A stretch of 64,000 nucleotides of DNA from Beijerinckiaceae bacterium (GTDB taxonomy: Bacteria > Pseudomonadota > Alphaproteobacteria > Rhizobiales > Beijerinckiaceae), in contig CP024846.1 in NCBI GenBank assembly GCA_004564215.1, forward strand, positions 3,237,501 to 3,301,500, read 5' to 3'. The notes beneath the pieces were generated by a model. The model had not been told where the DNA came from. It worked only from the letters and a program-made list of their open reading frames with translations, and made no database searches. The position numbers and the translations under genes were made by a program. Shown one piece after another: positions 17,401-24,688 of this stretch (its first letter is position 1; every line of letters starts with the position of its first letter).

Positions 17401-18056
17401 ATCTTGTTTCACCGATCGAGGGAACCATCGTCTCGCGCAGCGTCGAAGTCGGCCAGAAAGCGACCCCCTCGGATCGGCTGTTTCTGGTTGCGGATCTGTC
17501 AACTCTGCAGCTCATGGCCAAGGTCAACGAGAAGGACATCGGCGCGCTCAAGCCCGGCCAGACAGCGCGTTTTACCGTCGAGGGGTTTGCGGACCGCGGC
17601 TTTGCCGGAGAAGTGACCCAGATTGATCCTGCGCCGCCGACATCCGAACCCGCCGCCGATTATAATGTCGCGATCCATGCGCCCAACCCCGAACTTTTGC
17701 TGAAACCCGGCATGACGGCAAGGATCGAGATCGAGCTTGCGCGGCGCGAAGATGTTTTCCATGTGCCCCATCAGGCGCTGCGCTATGCGCTGCTATCGGC
17801 GGCCGAAAGCGGCGCCGGCGCGCCCAAGGAAGGCTGGTCGCCGCTGTTGATCCTGCGCGCCGGAAAGCCGATGGCGATCCTGGTCAAGCCGGGTCTCGAC
17901 GATGGAACCGCGACGGAAATCATCGCGGGCGATCTCCGCCCGGGCGATGAGCTGATCCTCGGCGAAAGCAAGGACGTTCCAGGCGAGCAACAGCCTTGCC
18001 AAACCAAACCAAACCAATTTGACAACACTGATTGTGGGGATCGCGTAGCTGATTAA
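14433..18056 (+). CDS. P1B-5-type metal ATPase - hemerythrin - membrane-fusion (HlyD/MacA-like) fusion protein
   Basis: One uninterrupted 1207-residue frame with three parts. Residues 1-620 are a heavy-metal P-type ATPase: actuator loop VTGEP, metal-site motif TPCPL (about 274), DKTGTLT phosphorylation site (about 317), TGDRAD (about 470), GDGINDAPAL (about 515). Residues 635-775 are hemerythrin-like, with His/acid ligands in LHEDHQK, VAHEREDV, SRAHREILH and LHNAQEEDIYE. The TPC motif plus C-terminal hemerythrin defines P1B-5 ATPases such as Sinorhizobium Nia (Fe/Ni export). Residues 814-832 form a transmembrane helix, and 845-1190 a periplasmic adaptor with lipoyl halves, a coiled-coil hairpin and a barrel. 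The adaptor part is the novelty. The last 20 residues do not look like a normal adaptor end. Confidence 0.88.
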   Translation: MFEPAFSVVSFINARMVRRALIAIAILALGVGITLALTGRKDLAEWIWAAGTIPVAASLAISIVRNLLAGRLGVDAVAFLSMVAALALGQTLAGVVVAIMYAGGNALEDIAIRRAERDLKALVDRAPRVAHRKRDASFEDVPIEQISIGDALLVRAGEVVPVDGQITTANVSLDESAVTGEPIPITRRGGELARSGTINAGETFEMQASTTAGESTYAGIVSLVTAAQTAKAPFVRMADRFALLLLPVTLCLAGAAWAFSHDPIRALAVLVAATPCPLILAAPAAFIAGAAQAARRGILIKGGGPLEALARAHTVMFDKTGTLTVGGARLVAIETALGEDPDEALRLAASLEQASHHIVAAAIVSAALAKGLSLQMPRKIRETMGSGLEGLVDDRMICVGSHRLVYGGTRPEEWAFRALRRASWRSALSVFVSVDGRTIAALLLADELRRETPRAVQALRAAGVARIVMVTGDRADSAETIGAALDLDAVLSDRVPSDKVDAVATEQRLHPTLMVGDGINDAPALAAADVGIAMGARGASASSEAADVVILVDRLDRVSDAVVIARRTRRIAIESIVAGMSLSAIAMGAAAFGWLTPIAGALTQEVIDVAVILNALRALGPARAPHRLSMPAGTVQDLHEDHQKVEASLDRLRQIVDALDDARPEMAVQFILEANRIVGKEIVAHEREDVGSVYPWLANILSEAHGLNAMSRAHREILHLARLLARLSEGLSPSESDRYLIRDAQRIIESIESLVRLHNAQEEDIYEEAVDWSAESPSSTAGSLRAPSARDGKAKNPPQDKFQSTRTRRAGWRTAVATFVVVMLAFGGGWILSSLHRDRPTQYRTQSLERGALVRSVDANGVLAPTATVPISARRTGTIQSLSCDVTMQVKAGQLCGKLDPRALQDALDRAKAELSAAKATLATDTVALDAAKAAVARDEKLPKRRAHKALAQSREALTRAQSQVKRDAAALAARQAALRAAEIALGSTDLVSPIEGTIVSRSVEVGQKATPSDRLFLVADLSTLQLMAKVNEKDIGALKPGQTARFTVEGFADRGFAGEVTQIDPAPPTSEPAADYNVAIHAPNPELLLKPGMTARIEIELARREDVFHVPHQALRYALLSAAESGAGAPKEGWSPLLILRAGKPMAILVKPGLDDGTATEIIAGDLRPGDELILGESKDVPGEQQPCQTKPNQFDNTDCGDRVAD

Positions 18057-18125
18057 GGCGACAACAAATAGGGCAAGGATGCGCAGCAATGCCGAGCGTT
18101 GCCACAGCGCCGCGTAGCCGGGACC

Positions 18126-19196
18126 CTATACGCGGGTTCGGAATCGATTGATCCGTCGCCAGAGCGATGAGCTCTTTTCGGGAATACCAAGCGGAAGCAA
18201 TCCACCGGTGGTCGACTGAGGATCGATGTTGCAGCCGATCGGATGACCAGTCAGCGCCGCGATCTCCGACTGCGGCCGCTGTGATGCCTCAGATCCGACA
18301 GTCGCGTGAAAAATGATTGGGATACCGATCTCCGCTGCCATCTTGATAGCCGTCTGCAGCTGCGTGTCGCTATCATTGTGCCGAAAAAGGATGTACTTCC
18401 ACACAGCGCGAGTCGGACTCTTGCTCAAACGAATTGCATCCGCCAAATCGCGCGCAAATTGAAGGGCTCGCTTGAAATCGCCGGCGCGGCGATACCCTTC
18501 GTAGGAACTTTGATCCACCCCGTCCAAGGCCAGTTTAATTTCGTTAAGCCCGCAATCGGCTATTTCGTCAGCGCGGTGCTTCCCAAAATTGCCGTTTGTA
18601 TCCAGCCAAATATTGGACTCGGGAAACAAGGCGCGCGCGAGCCGCGCCATATCGGCCACCCTGGAATGAAATAATGGCTCTCCAAATCCAACCAAACCCA
18701 TGTCTCGCAAGCGCAATCCACTAGCGTGAATGCTGTTCAACGCCTTCTCATAAAGCTCATAATCCAGCAAGACGCGCGCCGGCGGGTTTTGTGTCAATCG
18801 TTCAAAGGTGCAAATGCAGGCTTCGCAGTAAAGGTTACATTGATTGCTCGGCTCTATGTGGAGATCGATATAGTCATATTTCTCTTTCGTATCAAAATCC
18901 GTCAGCCGAGATGGACACCCGTCACAAAAACTGAAGGGCTCATAACCGCTTGCAAAACTCTCCCGAATGAAACTCATCATTGGGCCATTGTAAAACGCTG
19001 CGATATCAACGTCGCGTAAATCTGCGAGAACGTCCCAGTACCGCATGCACGAGCAAGACATAGTCCCGTCCGCTTTGACGAACAGTGACTGGAGCTGCAT
19101 GCATCCTTTGAAATTAGTCTTGACCCGATTTTCTCGGAATTTCGGTATTTGTTCTTCCGTCACCATGTTCAAGGCCGGCGTAATGGTTTCACTCAT
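18126..19196 (-). CDS. radical SAM protein with N-terminal cysteine cluster region, copy 1
   Basis: 356 residues. The radical SAM cluster motif CNLYCEAC is at about 120-127, preceded by a cysteine-rich segment (KGC at 32, CSCM at 48-50, CDGC at 91-94) that may bind an auxiliary cluster as SPASM/twitch domains do. GFGEPLFH is the GGEP-like SAM motif. ATG 19196, after AAGGAAG, is chosen because the same leader and ribosome site precede the duplicate gene at 20422. Substrate unknown; similar proteins accompany cell-surface polysaccharide or peptide modification loci. Tandem duplicate of 19352-20422. Confidence 0.85.
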   Translation of the reverse strand: MSETITPALNMVTEEQIPKFRENRVKTNFKGCMQLQSLFVKADGTMSCSCMRYWDVLADLRDVDIAAFYNGPMMSFIRESFASGYEPFSFCDGCPSRLTDFDTKEKYDYIDLHIEPSNQCNLYCEACICTFERLTQNPPARVLLDYELYEKALNSIHASGLRLRDMGLVGFGEPLFHSRVADMARLARALFPESNIWLDTNGNFGKHRADEIADCGLNEIKLALDGVDQSSYEGYRRAGDFKRALQFARDLADAIRLSKSPTRAVWKYILFRHNDSDTQLQTAIKMAAEIGIPIIFHATVGSEASQRPQSEIAALTGHPIGCNIDPQSTTGGLLPLGIPEKSSSLWRRINRFRTRV

Positions 19197-19244
19197 TTTT
19201 CGCTTCCTTGCGTAAATGCTTTGTGCCGCCCACAGTCCTTTTTC

Positions 19245-19300
19245 GCACTCAACACGCAAAGGCAGTCTGGTTAGCCACTCAAGCCCAATACATGCTAATC
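19245..19300 (-). pseudogene. fossil 3' end of a second copy of the 598-residue radical SAM gene
   Basis: About 50 bases here match the last codons of the gene at 21980-23776: shared GGCTTGAGTGG and GCCTTTGCGTGTTGA with small gaps between. The intact gene ends LEWTDETAFAC; here the frame is broken. The remnant sits directly upstream of radical SAM copy 1, which suggests the ancestral order was large radical SAM gene then small radical SAM gene. Confidence 0.55.
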
Positions 19301-19351
19301 AATTGCGTCGGATGGTCGGAGTGACCTCACGATCCGATCGCCAATGAGACC

Positions 19352-20422
19352 CTAGGCGCGGGTCCGAAATCGATTGATCCGTCGCCAAAGCGACGAACTC
19401 TTTTCGGGAATGCCGAGCGGAAGTATCTCACCGCTGGTCGACCGAGGATCGATGTTGCAGCCGATTGGCTTACCGGTCAATGCCGCGATCTCGGGCGCGG
19501 GCCGCTTTGATGCCTCTGATCCCACAGTCGCGTCAAAAATGATTGGGATACCGATCTCACCCGCCATCTTGATGGCCGTTAGGATCTGATTGTCGCTATC
19601 ATTGTGCCGAAAGAGGATATACTTCCAGACCGCGCGGGTCGAACTCTTGCTCAAACGAATCGCATCCGCCAGATCGTGAGCAAATTGAAAAGCTCGCTTG
19701 AAATCACCGGCACGACGATAGGCTTCGTAGGAACTCTGATCTACCCCATCCAAGGCAAGTCTAATTTCGCTGAGCCCGCAATCGGCTATCTCTTCGGCGC
19801 GTTGCTTTCCAAAATTGCCGTTTGTGTCCAGGAAAATATAGCAATCGGGAAACAACTTACGCCCAAGCCGCGCCATATCGGGCGCCTTGGAATGGAATAA
19901 TGGCTCTCCAAATCCAACCAAGGCCAAGTGCCGAACGCGCAATCCAGCAGCTTGGATGTTGTAGAGCGCCTTCTCATAAAGCTCATAATCCAGCGAGACC
20001 CGCGAAGGCGGGTTTTGAGTCAAACGCTCGAAGGTGCAAATGCAGGCTTCGCAGTAAAGATTACATTGATTACTCGGCTCGATATGGAGATCGATGTAGT
20101 CAAATTGCTGTCTTGCATCAAAATCCGTCAGCCGAGACGGGCACCCCTCGCAAAAGCTGAACGGCTCATAGCCGTTTGCAAAACTGTCCCGAATGAAACT
20201 CATCAACGGTCCGTTAAAAAACGTTGCGAGATCAACGCTGTGCAAGTCAGCCAAAATGTCCCAGTACCGCATGCACGAGCAGGAGATCGTCGCGTCGGCT
20301 TTGACGAAAACCTGGTAGAGCTGCGTGCATCCTTTGAAATTGGTCTTGACCCGATTTTCTCGGAATCGAGGTATTTGTTCTTCCGTCACCATATTCAAAG
20401 TTGGTGTAATGGATTCGCCCAT
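19352..20422 (-). CDS. radical SAM protein with N-terminal cysteine cluster region, copy 2
   Basis: 356 residues, a near-identical duplicate of the protein at 18126-19196 with the same length and cysteine positions (KGC, CSCM, CEGC, then CNLYCEAC). Shared segments include KTNFKGC, FERLTQNPP, CGLxEIxLALDGVDQSSYE and the C-terminus EKSSSLWRRINRFRTR. Differences are scattered single residues, so both copies appear intact and under selection. ATG 20422 is preceded by AAGGAAG. No substrate peptide gene was recognised next to it. Confidence 0.85.
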   Translation of the reverse strand: MGESITPTLNMVTEEQIPRFRENRVKTNFKGCTQLYQVFVKADATISCSCMRYWDILADLHSVDLATFFNGPLMSFIRDSFANGYEPFSFCEGCPSRLTDFDARQQFDYIDLHIEPSNQCNLYCEACICTFERLTQNPPSRVSLDYELYEKALYNIQAAGLRVRHLALVGFGEPLFHSKAPDMARLGRKLFPDCYIFLDTNGNFGKQRAEEIADCGLSEIRLALDGVDQSSYEAYRRAGDFKRAFQFAHDLADAIRLSKSSTRAVWKYILFRHNDSDNQILTAIKMAGEIGIPIIFDATVGSEASKRPAPEIAALTGKPIGCNIDPRSTSGEILPLGIPEKSSSLWRRINRFRTRA

Positions 20423-20839
20423 TTTTCGCTTCCTTGCGTAAATTCTTAACTGATTGTTGCCAGAATGTTCACGCAATAAATATTATCTTGGCACTTGGGA
20501 CGCCAACCTAACGCGCAGTCGACCCAGTATACTCTAATTGCGGCCTCATCCTGCTTTCTTTCCACTTTCCTGACAAGGAGGGGCCGGTACGTTTGGAAGC
20601 GCACCCGTCGGATTTCGAGCGTGCCCCGTTTCGTGCTGTAAAGACGCTGGTCTAGGCGCGATTCGCCACTTTCACGTTCGAATTACAGGACCGATGACCT
20701 GTACGTGGTAACTTATCCGTCCCAATCTTCCGGGCGATAACTAAGTGTCGGCAAGAAATCGACGAACCACGAAACGGATTTGTCGACGACGATTGCTTAC
20801 GCTAGGGTATTTGGACCCAACATTATCCAGAGGAAACCA
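20423..20839. other. intergenic region inside the radical SAM island
   Basis: About 415 bases between the divergent radical SAM copy 2 and the CmoB-like methyltransferase. No credible gene; relatively AT-rich near 20470-20490. An upstream TTG at 20780 could extend the methyltransferase but lacks a ribosome site. Confidence 0.4.
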
Positions 20840-21826
20840 GTGTTCGTTCCACTAGAGGTTGATTACGCGCAGTCGCCCATCGAGCCGCTGTTCGACGTAT
20901 CGGCCTCTGCCGATTGGAAGTTTCGCCTCTTGGCCGACTTGCTGGCGGACCGGAATTTTCGTGCCGATGGTGAGGACCAGGCAGTCCGACGTGCTCTCGA
21001 CATGGGCTGCTTTCAGCGCATCGATATCCCCGGCACGAAAAGAACCACGAGTTCCGATCACTCGCGGGTCGCAGTGCTGGGCGGCAATCCACTGCAAACA
21101 CTTTTCGGTATGCTCACAGACACGGACGGCTCGATCCTTCGCCCGCGAGCCAAGTGGTGCTACCTTGAGCCGACGCTTCCCGACCTGACGGGTAAGACGG
21201 TGCTCGATGCTGGGTGCAATTGCGGCTTTTTTTCCTTTGAGTTCGTTCGGCTGGGCGCGGCCCACGTGACCGGCTGCGACCTCGTTAAGGCCAGCGTCGA
21301 CGCAGCCTCCTATCTCGCGCGCGAGAAGAAGTGCTCGAACAAGGTGAGGTTCGTCTGCGACGATTTCACGCGGTCAACCGAACTCAAATCGCACGACGTT
21401 GTGTTCATGAGCGAGGTCTTTACCCACTCACCAAGCCCGGTCAACACACTATATGCCGCTGCCCTTCTTGCCGAGGAGACGCTAATCATCGACGACTTCT
21501 TCGAGCGCCAGGACGGGCCGCTCGATTTCTACGTCGCTGTATCGTCAGAGAGCGAACCATTCCCAGGGACCAAACCGGGCCAATTCGTCTTTCTTGCGGC
21601 TTCCGTATCAGAGCGCCTGCTGCTTAAATCGCTGCGGATAGCCGGAGTGCTGCCATCAAGGGTTCGACGACTGCAAAACCCGATGGAGCCGCGTCACACG
21701 CTGATCATCGCCGACATGCGTGGCGCACGCGAGCGCCGGGAAAACGAGTTGTGGCATCCCTATCTGCGCTCGATGATCGGGGAGGAGCGCAGGTCGGCAC
21801 ATGCAGACCCGTCCACTCCCTCATAG
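20840..21826 (+). CDS. class I SAM-dependent methyltransferase, CmoB/DUF1698-like
   Basis: 328 residues. Motif I VLDAGCNCGFFSFEFVRLGA, followed by VTGCDL and a CDDF acidic motif, resembles the CmoB/DUF1698 group of tRNA-wobble-uridine carboxymethyl transferases and related sugar or lipid methyltransferases. The start is GTG 20840 with AGAGGA 6 bases upstream; TTG 20780 has no such site. It lacks the long N-terminal helical region of real CmoB. Its setting among radical SAM genes suggests modification of a surface molecule rather than tRNA. Confidence 0.75.
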   Translation: MFVPLEVDYAQSPIEPLFDVSASADWKFRLLADLLADRNFRADGEDQAVRRALDMGCFQRIDIPGTKRTTSSDHSRVAVLGGNPLQTLFGMLTDTDGSILRPRAKWCYLEPTLPDLTGKTVLDAGCNCGFFSFEFVRLGAAHVTGCDLVKASVDAASYLAREKKCSNKVRFVCDDFTRSTELKSHDVVFMSEVFTHSPSPVNTLYAAALLAEETLIIDDFFERQDGPLDFYVAVSSESEPFPGTKPGQFVFLAASVSERLLLKSLRIAGVLPSRVRRLQNPMEPRHTLIIADMRGARERRENELWHPYLRSMIGEERRSAHADPSTPS

Positions 21827-21979
21827 GGTCCTTATCAGAATGACGATAGGCTGTAAGTCCTGCCCTAATGGGCTCAACTCAGAGGAAAATTCGTCCTCGC
21901 TGGCCATCGGCCGAAGCCGAGCCGCCAACTAAGGTTTTATGATTGCTCCTGCAGCCCATCTCTACTCCGGACAACGCAC

Positions 21980-23776
21980 TCAACACGCAAAGGCGGTCTC
22001 GTCAGTCCACTCAAGCCCGTCTTCCGCAAACCAATCGATGTGATCGCGGTAGAGCGTTCCAAAGTCCTGGTGGCGGGATTTGTCCATATCGTTTGTAAAT
22101 TTGAGGAAATTAGTGAAATCAGCGCGGTATTGGATACTTTCGTGTTCCGCCAAAAACGTCAGCATGTATTGAGCTGACGCTATATTTTGTGGACGGCAGT
22201 TTCCTTCGAGATAAGATTGCAGCCGTTCGGCAGCAATTCTTCGCGCTGTTTTTGGCAAAACAAGCGCATTGAGATATTGCGGGCCCACCAAAAAATGGGT
22301 GTATCCATCAATGCCATTCTCGTCGCAGTATTTTAAAATGTCCGTGACGTGCAAGAGATTATATAATTGTACTGCTACGCTGAACGTTCTCACAACATTT
22401 GGAAGATCGGCGATCCGCGCAAGATTTTTTTCTATTTCCGACCAATGAGCTGGATAGCGGATGTATTCAAGATAAGGGCCTATGCCGTCGATGCTCGCGC
22501 ACAAATGCACCTGCTTGAGTTGCGCCAGCTTCTCCAGGGTCGATTGCTTGAGAACGGTCATATTGGACACGATTTCGAACGTGACATGCGAGGCCGCGCC
22601 ATTCACAATCAATAGATCGAGGATTTCTTCAAACTCTTTCACCAATAGCGGCTCGCCGCCTTGAAAAGTGATACATCTAAGCTGATCGGGTTCGCTTAGA
22701 ATTTCCCCGAACATGACTTCCTTATTTGCCCACCATCCCTCATTGCAGGAGAATCTCGTTAAAGCACGTTCGTTGGAGGCTGCTCTCACCTCTGACGGCT
22801 TGCGCTCAAGCCACGCATCCAGCAGGGCTACCCCCAACGGGCGCCCACCAAATGCTTCAGCGCCCGAGATGAATTCGATTTCGATCTCCGGCTGATTGCC
22901 TAGTCCCGGGCGTTCGAAGCGCTCCGTCCAGTCGCCGGAAATCTCGCCGTGAAACTGCTCCAATCCATTTATACGAATGGACACCGAAGTTTTGTTTCGG
23001 TAGCCGCGGAGGGAGATGCCAATCGCACATATATCAGCGCCAGGTGGAACGGCCAGAGTCATTTTGCCCGCGCCATTCGTCCAACGCAGGCCGCCGAAGG
23101 CACCGCCTTCGTAGTCGTAAAAGCCCTGGTAGCCGACGCCAAAATGGGATCGGGGAGCAAAGTGTAAATTATTGCTCCGCCACCGTGCTACGTCCGGGTA
23201 AACCGCTGGCATCCATTTATTGTGAACGGGATCATTCTCGATTCGGGAGGAGTATTGGCTGGAACACATGCGGCAAGCCAAATTGCACAAATTGCCCATG
23301 TTGAGCTGAAGGACTTGGGGTCGAGATGCGACCTTCCATTCCTTGGTTCTAGCGTCTTCCAGAAACTCCTCAGGCGTCTTGTCGCTGGCTGCAAGCCAAA
23401 CCGAGTTCTGCATGATCCGGCGGCTTTGGCCGACCGATGCTTCTTCGCGATAGCAACGCGCGCAAGCCGAAATCTCTTCTCCCGCGGCCATTCCGCGGCG
23501 AGCGTCCCGCATATACTTCGAGTTCCAAATGTCCTCGTAAGTTTCGGAATAGAGGGACATTGCGCGGCCGCCATCGGAGATGTCCTCGCCCGCGATGCAG
23601 CACATCTTAACCGTGCCATTCGGCGCAATTTGTAAATGGTTGAATGCAAGGACACAGAATGTGTCCTTGCCGCCAATTGCGGCCGCAGGGGTTTCGATAC
23701 TCCGGCTTGACTCGAGCGCTTTCGGCGCGCGCTTCAGGCGCCGGAGAAGAAACCCAAAAAAGCTCTTGATGCTCAT
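21980..23776 (-). CDS. radical SAM protein with twitch-type cysteines and inserted beta domain
   Basis: 598 residues. An N-terminal twitch-like cysteine region (C41, CC59-60, CARC 105-108) precedes the radical SAM motif CNLACRMC (164-171). About 120 residues (roughly 210-330) are then inserted before the SAM-binding motif ITFQGGEPLLVK (about 374). The insert looks like a beta-sandwich (YDYEGGAFGGLRWT, AIGISLRGY, VSIRINGLEQF) of the kind found as accessory domains in polysaccharide enzymes. The start codon at 23776 has only a weak ribosome site. Substrate unknown. The C-terminal sequence is partly repeated at 19245-19300. Confidence 0.85.
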   Translation of the reverse strand: MSIKSFFGFLLRRLKRAPKALESSRSIETPAAAIGGKDTFCVLAFNHLQIAPNGTVKMCCIAGEDISDGGRAMSLYSETYEDIWNSKYMRDARRGMAAGEEISACARCYREEASVGQSRRIMQNSVWLAASDKTPEEFLEDARTKEWKVASRPQVLQLNMGNLCNLACRMCSSQYSSRIENDPVHNKWMPAVYPDVARWRSNNLHFAPRSHFGVGYQGFYDYEGGAFGGLRWTNGAGKMTLAVPPGADICAIGISLRGYRNKTSVSIRINGLEQFHGEISGDWTERFERPGLGNQPEIEIEFISGAEAFGGRPLGVALLDAWLERKPSEVRAASNERALTRFSCNEGWWANKEVMFGEILSEPDQLRCITFQGGEPLLVKEFEEILDLLIVNGAASHVTFEIVSNMTVLKQSTLEKLAQLKQVHLCASIDGIGPYLEYIRYPAHWSEIEKNLARIADLPNVVRTFSVAVQLYNLLHVTDILKYCDENGIDGYTHFLVGPQYLNALVLPKTARRIAAERLQSYLEGNCRPQNIASAQYMLTFLAEHESIQYRADFTNFLKFTNDMDKSRHQDFGTLYRDHIDWFAEDGLEWTDETAFAC

Positions 23777-24340
23777 GGTATCCGGCCCAAGGAATTTAAC
23801 CTGCGTCTACGACCTGAAAAGGAATTTTTACCCGACTTTCTTCCCACCCAACTTTCAACGTATTCGCGCCAGCACAGCAGCGATCTGCCAGATTGCTACG
23901 GCACGCCAGCGAACCGTCTCACGATAATACGCACCGAGTTGGAAGGTGGCGGAGCGCCGAGCTGAAAGCGCGCGCATGCTCATCCTCCGCCTCTGAGTGC
24001 ACCGAATCTCACTTCATACATTTTCTAAACAGGGTCAAGTGGGGCCCTAAGTGCCCTGTTCCACACCGGTTCAGGGCACCAAATGCTTGGCGCCGCCCTG
24101 TCACATTGTGCCGATACCCTATATCCAGCCAAGCTTGCTGACGTGGCTGACGGCTCGGTATCCGGCACGAGGCGAGCTGCTGTCGATGTGCCGATTCTCG
24201 GCATATTGCCGCGCAATAATGTTTTTTTGATAAAGGCCGCAGGGGGAGGCTGCCTGAAATGACGTCTCCTAACCTACGAGAATGCCTCGACTCCGTCGGA
24301 AAAAATCGTAAGGTTCGGCGCCAAATTTAGGGAGAGAAGC
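23777..24340. other. intergenic region with one unassigned short frame
   Basis: About 560 bases at the island's right edge. The only protein-like stretch is 24083-24262 (+), 59 residues ending VPILGILPRNNVFLIKA; it has no ribosome site and no recognised family, and may be a gene fragment. No insertion sequence ends or direct repeats were found. Confidence 0.35.
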
Positions 24341-24592
24341 ATGTTTAAGTACGCTGTCGCGCTCGCGGTGGGACTGACCGTCCTGACCACGCACGCGCCG
24401 CTGGCCGCGACCGACAACAAACCGCCAGAAGAAGAAAAGACCGTCACGGTGGAGGGAGCCAACGCCGAGGAGGCGACCGTCGCAGCCACGAAATGGATCG
24501 ACGACCACGGCGGGATTTTTGTGCATCGGATCATGCTTCGCAAGGATGGGGATAAAACCATTGCAAGCATTGTCTACGTAGAAAAATGGTAA
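24341..24592 (+). CDS. small secreted protein of unknown function
   Basis: 83 residues with a clear signal peptide (MFKYAVALAVGLTVLTTHAP, cleavage after APLAA). The mature protein is short and acidic (PPEEEKTVTVEG) with two predicted strands (DGDKTIASIVYVEKW). GGGAGAGAAG precedes the ATG. Periplasmic by inference; no family recognised. Confidence 0.7.
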   Translation: MFKYAVALAVGLTVLTTHAPLAATDNKPPEEEKTVTVEGANAEEATVAATKWIDDHGGIFVHRIMLRKDGDKTIASIVYVEKW

Positions 24593-24688
24593 GCTGCCGA
24601 GGCTTGTCCCCGATCGGCAATCGGCCAAACTCATCGCTGGCCGAGCGTCTTCTCGACGAGAGCCCGCTCTTTCTTCAACTGGCTTCTG

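Noticed and set aside
18126..23776. RiPP biosynthetic cluster
   Set aside because: No precursor peptide, peptidase or exporter could be recognised; only radical SAM and methyltransferase genes.
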